DNA of 64,000 bases. It comes from a candidate division WOR-3 bacterium. Lineage in GTDB: Bacteria > Hydrothermota > UBA3072. Below are positions 27,028 through 39,268 of the stretch, one piece after another. Each line of letters begins with the position of its first letter. The stretch's first letter is position 1. The position numbers and the translations under genes were made by a program. Below the pieces are notes generated by a model, which ran no database searches, was not told the origin of the DNA, and saw nothing but the letters and a program-made list of their open reading frames with translations. The stretch covers positions 1 through 64,000 of the forward strand of contig JBDRZZ010000006.1 of assembly GCA_039804165.1 (NCBI GenBank), in the 5' to 3' direction.

Positions 27028-27178
27028 CTTTTAGCCTCCCGTACTTCTTTTCTTCTATTTTAAGATAATTTCTATCCTTAAATTCCTCTTTCTTTCCAAC
27101 ATTCCATCCCTCAACGGGTCTAAAATAACCAACAATTCTTGAATAAACCTCTGTTTTAACTGCAATTATTTTTTTCAT
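27005..27178 (-). CDS. 57-residue protein related to the glycyl-radical tail of anaerobic ribonucleotide reductase
   Basis: ATG at 27178 follows AAAGGAGG at good spacing. The product has VYSRIVGYFRPVEGWNVG followed by KKEEFKDRNYL. This matches the C-terminal tail of class III ribonucleotide reductase (NrdD), where R-x-x-GY holds the radical glycine and W-N-x-GK-x-EF-x-DR follows. The zinc-ribbon cysteines and the catalytic barrel are absent. It could be a spare-part radical protein in the manner of GrcA, or a repurposed fragment. No nrdD lies in the window. It overlaps the nifS start by 23 nt. Confidence 0.7.
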   Translation of the reverse strand: MKKIIAVKTEVYSRIVGYFRPVEGWNVGKKEEFKDRNYLKIEEKKYGRLKDGKTNLP

Positions 27179-27195
27179 TCAATCCTCCTTTGAGG

Positions 27196-28950
<1,755 letters not shown>

Positions 28951-28954
<4 letters not shown>

Positions 28955-30585
28955 CTTTCTTCCTCCAGAGATTCAAAGAAAACTGGCCAGAAGGGATCTT
29001 GAGTTGGAATCTTTAAGGGTTCGATTTCTCCTTTTATTCTTTTTATAAACCGCTTTCTGGTATTCTCAGTTACCTTCCCTATAATAGAAGCTTTTATCCC
29101 TTCTTTCTTTAAATTTAAAATAATTCTATCTGAATGGGTAGGGTTGGAAGTGATGATTAGTGATCCCTCTGAGATTGCATAGAGGGGGTCAATCCCGAAT
29201 GCTTTACAAACTGTCTTGACCTCTTCCGGATATATGAACTTTGTTTCATCTATCTCCATTCCGACAGCACTTGCATTTGCAATTTCAAAAAGTCCTCCGA
29301 TAATCCCTCCTTCTGTTGCATCATGCATCGCGGTAACCTCACCTGATTTCATAGCTGTTAATGCATCTTTTACCACTGAGATCTCCTTTGATAGTTTTTG
29401 TGCTTTTTTAACAATAGATGTTCCATATTTCTTAATTAATTCTTTTTCTCTTAGAATAGATAAAATACCAACCGCTTCTATAGCAGGTCCTTTCGTGAGG
29501 ATAATATCGTCTCCAGGTTTTGCTCCTTTTGAGGTTACATATTTCCCTTTTTTAGCAAAACTAAAGACAGTAATTCCGCCAACTGTTGGAGAAGCAAATC
29601 CCGGATAAAATCCAGTATGTCCTCCAATAATCGCTATTCCAAGAGAACTTGCAGTTTTATGAATTGAATTCACGATAGTCTTGAAATCTTCTTCAGGAGT
29701 TTCTGGAGGCATTATTAATGTATAACTCATAAATTCAGGTTTTACTCCCATAACAGCCACATCACTTGCTCCAATATGTACAGTGTACCAACCATACATC
29801 TCTAATGGTTGCCCAGGAATAGAGAATATTGGATCTTCTGCTATGATTAAAACTTTATCTTCATCGATTTCAATAACAGCTGCATTCACGCCAGTTAGAG
29901 GTGGAACGATGACTCTTTTATCTTTCTTCCCCAACCTTTTTAAGAGATAGGTTTCAAAAGTCTTTAGGTCGATTTTACCTACTTTTAACTTCCTCTGTGA
30001 TTTCTTAAAATAAGCTCTTGCGAGGGAACAAATTTCTTCTGCCACTTCTATTGGGTCCTTACCAACTAAAACCGTTACTTCCTCTTTTCCCAGAGCACCC
30101 GTTTCATAGAAAACCCTTGGGACTTTTCCGCCAGTAGACTCAACAGCCATTTTTATTTTCCAAGACATAGAAGCCATTTCTGGCCTTCTCACATCTTCTG
30201 GTTCCAAAGAGCGGTCTATTTTACCTAAAATCCAGTCTTTCTTAACACTATAATCTTGTAGGAATTTTACTATTTTCTCATTACAGGCAAAATTTATTCC
30301 TGCGCGAATGGAAGGTTCATATTTGTTTATTTCAAGAATTAATCTTGCCATGTGACTAGAAGCTCCAAATTTCAAATTACCTGAGGCTCTTGGTTTACCA
30401 TTTACAATTGTAATTCTTCCATCTATTCCAAGGACATCTTCAACTCTTTTCGCATCTTTCTTTGCATATACTAAATTTGTTCTAACTTCGGGTATAAAAG
30501 AGGCAAACTCTTTACAATTTTCAATTTCGCTTAGAGCTATGCTCATTTTGCCGAATAACTCAATCTCTTCTGCCCTATTCTTCAT
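28951..30585 (-). CDS. fusion of a ThiN-like domain and an AIR-synthase-related (HypE/SelD/ThiL superfamily) domain
   Basis: 544 residues. Residues about 1-200 carry the ThiN thiamine-phosphate-synthase-like pattern: FIPEVRTNLVYAKKDA, GRITIVNGKPRASG, LKFGASSHMARLIL, SLEPEDVRRPEMASMSW. Residues about 225-530 form a PurM/HypE-type ATP-binding domain with AAVIEIDEDKVLIIAEDP, GASDVAVMGVKPE, IIGGHTGFYPGFASPTVGG and AMHDATEGGIIGGLFE. That superfamily phosphorylates carbonyl, amide or selenide groups. Start 30585 has GGAGG upstream. The operon between cysK and the Fe-S regulator suggests sulfur or cofactor metabolism. The reaction is unknown. Confidence 0.8.
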
Positions 30586-30599
30586 AAGTTCCTCCAATA

Positions 30600-31523
30600 T
30601 TAATCCTCAAAAAGGTTTGTGCTTAAATATCTTTCTCCGTGATCTGGGAGAATAACAACTACTTTCTTCCCTTCCCCCAATCTCTTAGCTACCTTTAAAC
30701 CTCCCCAAAGAGCAGCTCCTGAAGAGATTCCTGCGAAAATTCCCTCCTTTCTTGCAAGTAATTTAGCCATCTCAAAAGCGTCTTTGTTGCTTACCTGGAT
30801 TATTTCGTCATAAATCTTCGTATTCAAAACTTTAGGAACAAATCCGGCACCAATACCTTGAATTTTATGTGGACCCGGCTTTCCGCCGGAAAGGACAGGC
30901 GAATCCAGAGGTTCGACTCCGATAATCAGGATCTCTCTCTTTTTTATTTCTTTCCGGAGAATCTCGCCCACACCAGTTATAGTCCCACCCGTGCCGATGC
31001 CTGCAACAAAAGCGTCTAGATCTGGAATCTGTTCTAAAATCTCTCTTGCTGTCGTTTTTCTGTGAATTTCGGGATTCGCAGGATTATTAAACTGCTGAGG
31101 TTGAAACCATCCGTGTTTCTCTGCTAATTCCTGGGCTTTTTCTACAGCCCCCTTCATTCCTTTCTCGCCAGGAGTAAGTATAATCTCTGCTCCAAAAGCC
31201 TTCATTATTTTTCTCCTCTCTACACTCATTGTCTCTGGCATTGTGAGCACCAATTTATATCCCTTAAAAGCCGAGACAAAAGCAAGTCCTATTCCTGTAT
31301 TACCACTTGTAGGCTCAATTATGGTATCCCCCGGCTTTATTTTTCCTTCTTTTTCTGCGGCCTCTATCATACTGAGAGCAATTCTGTCTTTTATAGAACC
31401 TAAAGGATTAAATCCTTCTAACTTGCAATATACATCAGCAGAATCCTTCTTAACTAACCTACTTAATTTCACGATAGGTGTATCACCTATCAATTCTAAA
31501 ATACTGTTCACAACTTTACCCAT
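30600..31523 (-). CDS. cysK: cysteine synthase (O-acetylserine sulfhydrylase)
   Basis: PLP enzyme making cysteine from O-acetylserine and sulfide. At 307 residues it is full length: [17 protein letters not shown], the PLP lysine in [22 protein letters not shown], and [15 protein letters not shown]. Start 31523 is set by GGAGG six nt upstream; in-frame codons further up would lie inside the promoter. First gene of the sulfur/Fe-S operon. Its product is the substrate of the NifS encoded downstream. Confidence 0.96.
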   Translation of the reverse strand: MGKVVNSILELIGDTPIVKLSRLVKKDSADVYCKLEGFNPLGSIKDRIALSMIEAAEKEGKIKPGDTIIEPTSGNTGIGLAFVSAFKGYKLVLTMPETMSVERRKIMKAFGAEIILTPGEKGMKGAVEKAQELAEKHGWFQPQQFNNPANPEIHRKTTAREILEQIPDLDAFVAGIGTGGTITGVGEILRKEIKKREILIIGVEPLDSPVLSGGKPGPHKIQGIGAGFVPKVLNTKIYDEIIQVSNKDAFEMAKLLARKEGIFAGISSGAALWGGLKVAKRLGEGKKVVVILPDHGERYLSTNLFED

Positions 31524-31543
31524 TTTTAACCTCCTAATTAATA

Positions 31544-31578
31544 TTATAACTAATATCATAGTTTTAGTGATATTATAA
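31544..31578. promoter_or_regulatory. imperfect palindrome at the cysK promoter (candidate Rrf2 operator)
   Basis: TTATAACTAATATCA (31544-31558) and TGATATTATAA (31568-31578) are near-complementary arms that cover the -10 region and the likely transcription start. The operon encodes its own Rrf2 regulator. Confidence 0.45.
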
Positions 31579-31598
31579 CAAAAAATTTAATTTGTCAA
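31572..31598 (-). promoter_or_regulatory. sigma-70-type promoter of the sulfur/Fe-S operon
   Basis: Minus strand TTGACA (31593-31598) with TATAAT 15 nt downstream (31572-31577). An overlapping TAATAT gives the standard 17-nt spacing. Confidence 0.65.
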
Positions 31599-31737
31599 GG
31601 GGGGATTTTGTTTAAAATTTAAAAGGCTTTTTAAATTATTAGGTCTCCTTGGGAAAAAGATTAAAATATTAATTTGTTTTTTAATCTTAGCAAAATTTTT
31701 AAAGAAAAGATAGGTTGGATAAAGAAATCTTCTCGAT

Positions 31738-32205
31738 TTAATTTTTTTTATTTTGATTTTTAGAGAAAAACTCTTCTATTTTTTTTATTGCTTCTTTTGG
31801 AGAGTTAGCCTTTTCTATTGGGATTGGAAGATCGCATTTTATCCCTATTATTTTTTTATCATATATCTTAGCGAAAGCAATTTCGCTTTGTGTCCCTAAG
31901 GCTCCGTCGATTGCTATTAAAATATCGGCGGTTTGGACAATGATTACGTTCCTTGCATGTCCCATTCCTGTAAGTATTGGGATGTCTACCCATCTATTAG
32001 CTGATTCTTTTGAGCTTCCTGGTAGGATTCCAATAACTAATCCTCCCTCTTCTTTAGCTCCTTTTGAAGCTGCTTCCATAACTCCTCCTAATCCCCCAGT
32101 GACTAAAGCGTAGCCCTTTCCCCCAATTAGCTTTCCCATTTCGTAGGCTATATTATAAATTTCTTCTGTAACCTTAGAGCCGCCAATAACACCGACAATT
32201 TTCAT
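31738..32205 (-). CDS. TIGR00725/LOG-like nucleotide-binding protein
   Basis: 155 residues with a Rossmann fold of the lysine-decarboxylase-like (LOG/YvdD) superfamily. It has VIGGSKVTEEIYNIAY, YALVTGGLGGVMEAASKGA, MGHARNVIIVQTADILIAI and the GALGTQSEIAFA loop in place of the usual PGG-x-GT-x-x-E motif. Relatives hydrolyse nucleotide monophosphates to bases or have no known role. The start overlaps the C25 peptidase stop by 4 nt, so it is translationally coupled to it. Confidence 0.8.
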   Translation of the reverse strand: MKIVGVIGGSKVTEEIYNIAYEMGKLIGGKGYALVTGGLGGVMEAASKGAKEEGGLVIGILPGSSKESANRWVDIPILTGMGHARNVIIVQTADILIAIDGALGTQSEIAFAKIYDKKIIGIKCDLPIPIEKANSPKEAIKKIEEFFSKNQNKKN

Positions 32206-35200
32206 CTTACTACCGCTATTTTACCGTAATAAGGCTCGGTATTTCCTGCTTTTATCATATAATAATAAACTCCATTAGAAACGGGTCTTCCTAATTTATC
32301 TTTTCCATCCCATTCTACATAATTAATCCCATATTTTGAGACTCCAGGATAAATTTCTTTAACCAGTCTTCCAGCTATCGTAAAGATTTTTATTTCAACA
32401 GGCACTTCCTGAGATGTATTATAAACGATTATTGTTTTATCCTTCATTGGATTTGGATAATTGTTTACGTTCCAAAGAATTTCTTTTCTCCCAACTTTAA
32501 AGCTCGTTTCGCAAGAACCAATGTTTCCAGAGTTGTCCTTAGCATAAACTTTAATTTTAATAGAATCAGAGAGAGAGGGAGCTTCATAGGCAAAAGAAAC
32601 TTCTCCTATAGTGCAGGTTCCTGTTAAATAAGTAAATTTATCTCCAAGGAGAAGTTTTGAAGTTCCGCCAACGTTGACTTGGATATTGGTTTTGTCTCGT
32701 AAGTCAATTCCACTGGAATCGCTTATAATAAGAGTCATCTCCCCTGAAGGAGGAATCAAATCTCCTTTTTTAAGAACCCTACCTTCCAATTGGAAAGAGA
32801 TAGAAGGTGGTAGTGTATCTAGGGAAGGGAGGCCTTCTTTAAAATATATTCTTGAGGAGAAATATGATTCTTTTTCTCCTCTTGAATAGAAACGGATTCT
32901 TCCAGAATCTGCTTTTATGTCATAAGGGAGGTTCATTTTTATCACAAAAGAATCGTTCACTATTGGTGCACTACCTCTAAATAATATTCTTCCTTCTTTT
33001 CTTACTTTAATCATTAAAGTGCCACTTCCTTCGCTTCCGTCTATTAATGTATCATAGCTTCCCTCTGTTAGAAGACAGGAAATCTTTTCTGCTGAATTTT
33101 TACATTCTCCTTTTATTTCTATAGAAGAGCCTGTTTTAAAAGTATCATTTAGGGAAACAGTTAACGGAGCTGAATCAATCAATATAGAAGTTCCGGGATC
33201 TCCGAAGAATGTGTAGGTTGAATGTCCTCCCTTTTCTTTTGCAAAAAGGAAAGCCTCTCCTGCAGTTTTTACAGAATCGTTAAAAAGATACTCGATTATC
33301 CTTTCTCCCAAGTATGTATTATCAGGGTTTCCTGTAGCTCTTCCTGCAGCAATTGTTACGATGGTTCCCCCCTCTTTATAAAGAACAGAATAATCCCCAA
33401 TGCTACGCTCATCCGGTCTTTCAAAGTAACCAACATCACAAGAGCCAAAATAATAGATTGGGGTTTTTCTCCAATTAGAAAGTAGGTTTATGTCTTGAAT
33501 TAGAAAAACTCCTTCGTGGGCTAAACCTCTTAAGTTTCCATGCCCAATATACATTCCAACAAGAGCTCCTTCTTTCATTGACTCAATGTGAGCTTTCCTG
33601 GCGGAAGGTTTTAATCCTGCCTCTCTTGGATATTCTATTAAATATATTTTATCTTTATAAATCCACCCTGGAAGTTTTCTTGCAATACTTTCCATACCGT
33701 CAGTATTCTCTCTTTCAGCACTACTTGTAGCAGAAAATGCATCATCAGCGAGAAGAATAGCTTTCATTCTCCAATTACCCGAACTTTTCTCATATTCTAT
33801 TAACTTATCTACCCATCCTTTAGCTTCTTGTAAGTTAGAAGCTGTGACTCTCCCAATAGGTATATCTGGGACTTGTCTTGGGTCTTCGTTAAAATTTACA
33901 AACCAGCTATCCCAAGAAGGATTTGAAGTTAAATAACCCTCTTTCTGAGAAACCGTGATACCTTCTGTATGAATAGGAATGAAGGATGTCTTCCCATTCC
34001 CTGTTAAATTTTTGTCATCGTAACTACCATTTCCGAAAAGCAAAACATAATTAGGAGGTGGATTCCAATTTAATTGCGTCCAATATAAGAATCTTTTTAT
34101 GGCGGAAGGATCTTTAACCCCATAAGAAAAATTATCATAAATTTCTTCAATTTTTACAACCTTTGCTATAGGAGAAGAAAAGCCTCTTAAATTACTCTCT
34201 CTCCAATTTTTTAATTTTAGAGCTTCAGAGAAAAAGGTTTCTGGGGTTATGACAATCCAATCTGCTCCACCCTGGAATAGGGAGGTTGGATTTGATATGG
34301 ATATTTCTTCTATAGAAAAAGGAGAGCTTTGTAAAAGAACTCTACTTGAGGCAGAAGAAAAATTCACAGTTCCATTTTCGAAATCAGAAGAAATTAGTTT
34401 CGGAGAGCTTTCTTTACTAATGTCAAGCACATAAGGATTTCTTAAGAATCCTTCTACTCGGTAATTTCTTAAAGAAGAATCCTGTTTTATAATTAAAAAA
34501 TCTTCTTTCCCGATTGTTTTTCTTTTATAAATAATTTCTATATAATCTAAAATTATAGATCTCTCACTACTTCTAAGAGAAACACTTAACTCGTTTATTC
34601 CTGAGTGGAGGTTTTCTAATGTATCTATAAAAATTGTCCTATCAGTTTTAGGGTCTCCAAAACAAGGAACTGTTTTAAGAGATGTTTCTCCATTTAAAGA
34701 GATCTCCAAATCAGTGTTTTTATTCTCCTTAGGATAGAAAGCTACAAATATTATTGCTTTAGAGTCAAGGGGGTCTTGGGGAATAAAGGTTGTTATTAAT
34801 TTGCTATTTTCACTTTCTAAGTTTTCTCCAATCACATTTAATTCTTTCCAACCCCAGGTAAGTCCACTTTTTAAAGGACTAAAAACATCTTCTTCAAGAT
34901 GGATGGTATCAATAAAGAAAGAAGATTCTTCTCCTCCAACTTGAGAAACTTGATTCATTTTTAAGGCTTCTTTGTTAAAGCGGAGCCAGTAAATATTTGT
35001 GTCTGTGTAAGGGTGATAATAGAAAAACACTTTAGAAGTAAACCTATTCCTTTTCCAACCCGAAAGAGAATGAGCATAAAATATGATTCTCTCCCATGGT
35101 TCAAAAGTTTCGTCTTCATCGATCTCATATATGGTAGGAAGGACTTCTGGAAGAGTGTCCATTGCTAAAAGGCTATCCAAATTCCATTTCATAACCTTTT

Positions 35201-35888
35201 TATATCCACCAAGAATTTGAATCTTTTTCGGATCCACTCTTAATGGATTAATGCCAACTTTTTCTAAATCTTTTGGGGTAACTTCATATAAGCCTTCTTT
35301 TAGTGTTTTTAATTTTAAGTAAAGGGAGGGTTCTTCTCTTATTTTATAGATAGAAGGTATTATTGCTTCTCCTTTTTGTTTATTTAAAAAAATGCTAAGT
35401 TTTCTTGCTTGATAGCCCCTTGGTTTAATCCATTTTCCTCCTCTAAAATAAATTTTAATTAAAATTAATTTCCTTTCCTCTATTTTTTCTCCATCAAAAG
35501 AAAAAGGATTTATGATTAAAGTAGAATTTCCAAAGGGAGAAGGGGTATTTTCTTCTATCGCAACAGGAGGTAAAATGTAGGGAGGAGGAGTTTTTTCTAT
35601 TTCCTCTCCGAAGTAAGATAAAACTCTTGGGATCCCTTTCTCTTTTTGAGATTCTAATACTTTGTATTTTAATTCTATTTCGCATCCAACTGGAGTTAAA
35701 ATTGACCTTCTTATAGAAGGTAACTCAGCCACTCCTTCTTCTATAGGGTAAAAGTTTCCTTCTTTTAGTTTATAGGAAATTCTACCTGAGATTAGAAATT
35801 TTTCATATTCTAAGGTATATTTAATAATTAAAGAATCTGGGGTATCTGCAATAATATTTATGGCAGAAAATAAAAAAAACAAAATCAT
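32202..35888 (-). CDS. secreted C25-family (gingipain/PorU-like) cysteine peptidase with C-terminal sorting domain
   Basis: 1228 residues. A signal peptide ([14 protein letters not shown]) leads. The central peptidase C25 domain (about residues 550-910) has the His of [15 protein letters not shown] and the Cys of [16 protein letters not shown], the expected dyad. Beta-sandwich modules follow. The last roughly 80 residues ([49 protein letters not shown]) form a FlgD-like/type IX sorting domain. It is a candidate sortase (PorU) or exported protease. Its ATG overlaps the upstream Trm112-like stop. Confidence 0.85.
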   Translation of the reverse strand: MILFFLFSAINIIADTPDSLIIKYTLEYEKFLISGRISYKLKEGNFYPIEEGVAELPSIRRSILTPVGCEIELKYKVLESQKEKGIPRVLSYFGEEIEKTPPPYILPPVAIEENTPSPFGNSTLIINPFSFDGEKIEERKLILIKIYFRGGKWIKPRGYQARKLSIFLNKQKGEAIIPSIYKIREEPSLYLKLKTLKEGLYEVTPKDLEKVGINPLRVDPKKIQILGGYKKVMKWNLDSLLAMDTLPEVLPTIYEIDEDETFEPWERIIFYAHSLSGWKRNRFTSKVFFYYHPYTDTNIYWLRFNKEALKMNQVSQVGGEESSFFIDTIHLEEDVFSPLKSGLTWGWKELNVIGENLESENSKLITTFIPQDPLDSKAIIFVAFYPKENKNTDLEISLNGETSLKTVPCFGDPKTDRTIFIDTLENLHSGINELSVSLRSSERSIILDYIEIIYKRKTIGKEDFLIIKQDSSLRNYRVEGFLRNPYVLDISKESSPKLISSDFENGTVNFSSASSRVLLQSSPFSIEEISISNPTSLFQGGADWIVITPETFFSEALKLKNWRESNLRGFSSPIAKVVKIEEIYDNFSYGVKDPSAIKRFLYWTQLNWNPPPNYVLLFGNGSYDDKNLTGNGKTSFIPIHTEGITVSQKEGYLTSNPSWDSWFVNFNEDPRQVPDIPIGRVTASNLQEAKGWVDKLIEYEKSSGNWRMKAILLADDAFSATSSAERENTDGMESIARKLPGWIYKDKIYLIEYPREAGLKPSARKAHIESMKEGALVGMYIGHGNLRGLAHEGVFLIQDINLLSNWRKTPIYYFGSCDVGYFERPDERSIGDYSVLYKEGGTIVTIAAGRATGNPDNTYLGERIIEYLFNDSVKTAGEAFLFAKEKGGHSTYTFFGDPGTSILIDSAPLTVSLNDTFKTGSSIEIKGECKNSAEKISCLLTEGSYDTLIDGSEGSGTLMIKVRKEGRILFRGSAPIVNDSFVIKMNLPYDIKADSGRIRFYSRGEKESYFSSRIYFKEGLPSLDTLPPSISFQLEGRVLKKGDLIPPSGEMTLIISDSSGIDLRDKTNIQVNVGGTSKLLLGDKFTYLTGTCTIGEVSFAYEAPSLSDSIKIKVYAKDNSGNIGSCETSFKVGRKEILWNVNNYPNPMKDKTIIVYNTSQEVPVEIKIFTIAGRLVKEIYPGVSKYGINYVEWDGKDKLGRPVSNGVYYYMIKAGNTEPYYGKIAVVR

Positions 35889-36049
35889 AATTTTTCTGCT
35901 TCCTCAATTAGCATTACAGGAATTCCATCTTCAATTGGATATGCAAGTTTACATTTGTCGCAGATTAGCCTTTCTTTTTTTTCATCCAACCTTAATGAAC
36001 CTTTACATTTAGGGCAAACAAGGATATCCAATAATTCTTTTTTTATCAT
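35885..36049 (-). CDS. Trm112-family small zinc-ribbon protein
   Basis: 54 residues, begun by ATG at 36049 behind AAAAGGAGG. It has [17 protein letters not shown], then [19 protein letters not shown], with two Cys-x2-Cys knuckles as in the Trm112/YcaR family. Such proteins activate methyltransferases in eukaryotes and archaea; bacterial partners are mostly unknown. Its TGA overlaps the ATG of the C25 peptidase gene. Confidence 0.87.
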   Translation of the reverse strand: MIKKELLDILVCPKCKGSLRLDEKKERLICDKCKLAYPIEDGIPVMLIEEAEKL

Positions 36050-36133
36050 TATTACCTCCTTTTAAATAAAAACTATTTAACAAGGAGCAAAAGTCAATAG
36101 AAGTCTAATACTTAACTTCGTAAAGCCTAATTA

Positions 36134-37350
36134 CTAAATTATTCCATTTTTTAGAATTACATAACTTTTAACATATTTTAAGTTAGAATTTAAAGGAGGA
36201 GAAAATTCTTCTTCCTCAATGAGATAATAAATCTTTTTCCTCTGAGATCCCTCTTTTAGAGAATGATAATCATAATAAAAATCAAATTTATTTATCTCAA
36301 GTAGACTTAATTAAAGCTCCATTCTCTCCCATTTTTATTGTTGAAAAATCAGGACTTTTTAAGTAGTAATATACAAATTATTAAAATTCCATAAGTTTGT
36401 AAAAATTATAAAAAGGAAAAGAGAAAAAAATATGCGATTTCTTGATTCTCCTGTAATTCTGAAGAACTCAATAAAGTTAATAGGAAGAGTAACAACAAAA
36501 TATACAATGAGGGGTATTAGAATTAGGAAATATCTAGGTGGTTGATAAGTAAGAAAGTCAAGAAATATATAACTTTTGAAAATTAGCGTAGAGATATCTC
36601 TAAGTTGGAGTTTTTCTTTCTCCTTAAATTCAGAAACAAAATAAAAATGTTGCATAAAGCCAAAAGAAATAGACAAAAATTTTTTCTTAAAAGATAATTT
36701 CCAAAAATTTAATGTAGTTTTTACCTATCACCGTTAACGTTTTTTGCTTTATTTTGAAATAATAATATTGAAATAATAATATTATTGTTTGGATATACTT
36801 TTCTTTAAAGATTTTTTAAAATAAATGAGAAGAAAAAGTTATAGTAAAAAACTTAAAACAAGGAATAGGAAATCCTTACCTTTAATTTTATGAATTACTC
36901 TTATTTGTTAAAAACTTGCGTTCAAAAAATCCGCTCAGTAAATAGAGTAGTTTTTTCTTTTAGAGTTAAAGCCTTATTATAAAAACAATAAAATTCCAAA
37001 GGAAATCATTGGGACTTCAAGTAGGGCGCTTATTCTCTAAATAAATATAATTTGAACCCATTATTATTGTATATAAAATTAATAAAAACATCAAAAAATC
37101 TGAGTTTTAGAGACCCTCAAAAAGGTAGTAAGCTAATCCTATTATTAGGATGACAGAGAAGATACAAGAAGGTAATCTCGTAGAGAACAGATTTAACCCG
37201 GTTAGTTTAAACAGGTGGTATCGAATAAAAGGCATTAAAGGCATAATTACCATATGATTTATTTTATCGCAAATCCAAGGATCTCTAAGATATTTTTTGC
37301 AACATTTCCCATATGATAACTTTCATCTGCAAAGAAAACTTTGGATCATG
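36134..37350 (-). pseudogene. decayed GT39-type (ArnT/PMT-like) membrane glycosyltransferase
   Basis: Pieces in different frames follow the family order. On the minus strand from about 37350 come YGKCCKKYLRD-type and SYGNYAFNAFYSIPP-type remains of the N-terminal D-E and P-P-L loops, then LFKLTGLNLFSTRLPS and FSVILIIGLAYYLFEG. A 105-codon hydrophobic run follows at 36359-36676 (QPPRYFLILIPLIVYFVV). The C-terminus has PDFSTIKMGENGALIK, DYHSLKEGSQRKKIYYLIEE and KYVKSYVILKNGII with a stop at 36134. Many stops and shifts lie between. Intact relatives move a sugar from a lipid carrier at the membrane. Confidence 0.65.
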
Positions 37351-37433
37351 TTAAAGAAGGAATCTGGATCTCATGTTATTTTATAGAATCTTAGGCTCGT
37401 GAAATCAAGTAAAAGGATTAAATAAAACGATTT

Positions 37434-39122
37434 TTATTCCTTTATAATTACCCATTCTTTTATAGTTTTATTACCTTGGTTATCGGTTAAAGAGATTTTA
37501 AGAATGTGTTTTCCTTTTTTAATTTCTTCTGGATATTCAAAAATCAATCTCTTCCTCTGGGGTTCATAAGCAAAAACTGTTTGTTTCCCATCTATAAATG
37601 TTTTAATTGAATGGAAGTTGACCCCGGATAAATTGTCATCAACTTCTATTATAAGAGGAACTTGAGAGGAAAATTTTTCACTTTTTAAAGAAAGAAGAGG
37701 TTTAGTTGTGTCCCTTAATATTCCAAAACACCCAAGGTGATCTATAAAGCCTATAAGGTTATCTCTATCTCTTTTAGAAGAAATGAATATCCAACTCTTT
37801 CCTTTCTTTTCATAAATAGAGGATTTTTCTTCTTGAGTCTTTATCCTTATTTTTATTTTCTTTTTGAAAGGAAGTGGTGGCTCCCACTCCCATATGTCTC
37901 CATTTTTGTGTGATTTTACTGCTATTAAATCGGTGAAAAGGTTAGCATCCGCAGGAATAGAAATTTCACACTTTCCTTCTATAGATCTTAACTTATTCAT
38001 TTTAATCTTTTTTAGATTCCAAACTAAAATTGAATCCCCAGACTTTAAAATTCCTCCAAATTTGTTTGGATTAAACCATTTTCCTCTACACAAAAATCCA
38101 TATGGTTCAAAAAGGAGTTCTTTCCCCAAGGTAAGAGTTTTTCTTTCTGGAAGAGAATCTATTAATTTTATTATTAAAGAGGTAAAGTTATAAGCAGCAT
38201 CATAAACCTCTATTAAGTAAACTCCTTTTTCTTCTCCTTTTATTATTCCATCTTCACCTTCGAAAAAAGGAAGTTCATTGCCAGGACAACTAAAAACTTT
38301 CCTAAATTTTCTTCCTGTTCTTTTTTCGTATGCAAAATCGAAAAGGAACCTTGAGTCTTTGTAATTTGAATATGGAAATTTATCAATAAGTTCTCTTCTT
38401 ATTAGTCTTTCTCCTTTATATAGTCTAATTTCTTTTGGCCCAACTCTTCCGGATTTCCCATTTACTTTGTCGAATACCTCTATTTCTATTCCTGCTTTTC
38501 CTTCTATAAAAACTTTAATTGTGTCATAAATGGAGTTGTAAAGTTCTCCAATAGGAGAGCCATTTACTCTTGAAGAACCGCCCAAAGGAATGATTCTTAG
38601 TCCTGTGATTACAGGAGGGATTGAGTCAGAAATAGTAAACCCTCTAATAAGAGGATCCATAGGTTTTTGAAATTTGTCTCTCATTTCAAAATGAAGATGA
38701 GGAGATAAACAGCCCGAATTTCCTCCATACCCAATTACGTCACCTCTTTTAACTAAGATTTCTCCTTCTTTAAACCATATATCCGTAGAATAAGAAAGTT
38801 TCCTTAACTGTTCTTTTCTCACTATTTCTTCTATTTTTTTTGGAAAGGAAAATAGATGAGCGTAGACAAAAGTTTCGCCTGTCCAACTTTTTACGTATAC
38901 TGCTTTCCCATAACCCCAAGGAGAAGTTTTTACTCTCCATACCCAGCCGTCACAAACCGAGAGAATTTTCTCCCCAATTTTCTTAATAGGAAGATCAATC
39001 CCAGCGTGAAGATGATCTTCCCTCCACTCCCCAAAAGAAGAAAGAATGCCTTTTTCTTCAGTAGGCCAAAGAAAATCTATTTCGAGAAAGATAGAAAAAA
39101 AATAAAATCCAAAAAATCCCAC
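37434..39122 (-). CDS. secreted M23-family metallopeptidase
   Basis: 562 residues. A hydrophobic N-terminus (MGFFGFYFFSIFLE) acts as a signal or anchor. The LytM/M23 domain follows at about 25-160, with zinc ligands His39 and Asp43 in HLHAGIDLP and the HLHFEMRD motif near residue 145. The remaining 400 residues are beta-rich modules ending in an Ig-like domain (LSLKSEKFSSQVPLIIEVDDNLSGV). Likely cuts peptidoglycan cross-links or acts as an envelope scaffold. It stands alone, divergent from the response regulator. Confidence 0.9.
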   Translation of the reverse strand: MGFFGFYFFSIFLEIDFLWPTEEKGILSSFGEWREDHLHAGIDLPIKKIGEKILSVCDGWVWRVKTSPWGYGKAVYVKSWTGETFVYAHLFSFPKKIEEIVRKEQLRKLSYSTDIWFKEGEILVKRGDVIGYGGNSGCLSPHLHFEMRDKFQKPMDPLIRGFTISDSIPPVITGLRIIPLGGSSRVNGSPIGELYNSIYDTIKVFIEGKAGIEIEVFDKVNGKSGRVGPKEIRLYKGERLIRRELIDKFPYSNYKDSRFLFDFAYEKRTGRKFRKVFSCPGNELPFFEGEDGIIKGEEKGVYLIEVYDAAYNFTSLIIKLIDSLPERKTLTLGKELLFEPYGFLCRGKWFNPNKFGGILKSGDSILVWNLKKIKMNKLRSIEGKCEISIPADANLFTDLIAVKSHKNGDIWEWEPPLPFKKKIKIRIKTQEEKSSIYEKKGKSWIFISSKRDRDNLIGFIDHLGCFGILRDTTKPLLSLKSEKFSSQVPLIIEVDDNLSGVNFHSIKTFIDGKQTVFAYEPQRKRLIFEYPEEIKKGKHILKISLTDNQGNKTIKEWVIIKE

Positions 39123-39238
39123 TTTGTTAATTTAACAAAAACTAACAATTTCGCAATGTTAGTAAAAATATTTAAACTGAGGTTATCTTAATTTTACATA
39201 ATCTTAAGTTAAGTTTTTGATTTTTAATATCTTATTTT

Positions 39239-39254
39239 TGGAACAATTTTTGTA
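39239..39254 (+). promoter_or_regulatory. sigma-54-like element before the response regulator
   Basis: TGGAACAATTTTTGTA has GG and GT 12 nt apart, and its first eight bases match the element at 17928. The -12 C is replaced by T, so the call is weaker. The start codon follows 14 nt later. Confidence 0.3.
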
Positions 39255-39268
39255 ATATAAATTTTATT

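Noticed and set aside
29216-29608. 130-codon plus-strand open frame opposite the ThiN-AIR fusion
   Set aside because: Antisense to a well-conserved AIR-synthase domain; no independent support.
31657-31688. AAGATTAAAA/TTTTAATCTT hairpin after the LOG-like gene
   Set aside because: It is palindromic, but the stem has almost no G or C, so I would not call it a terminator with confidence.
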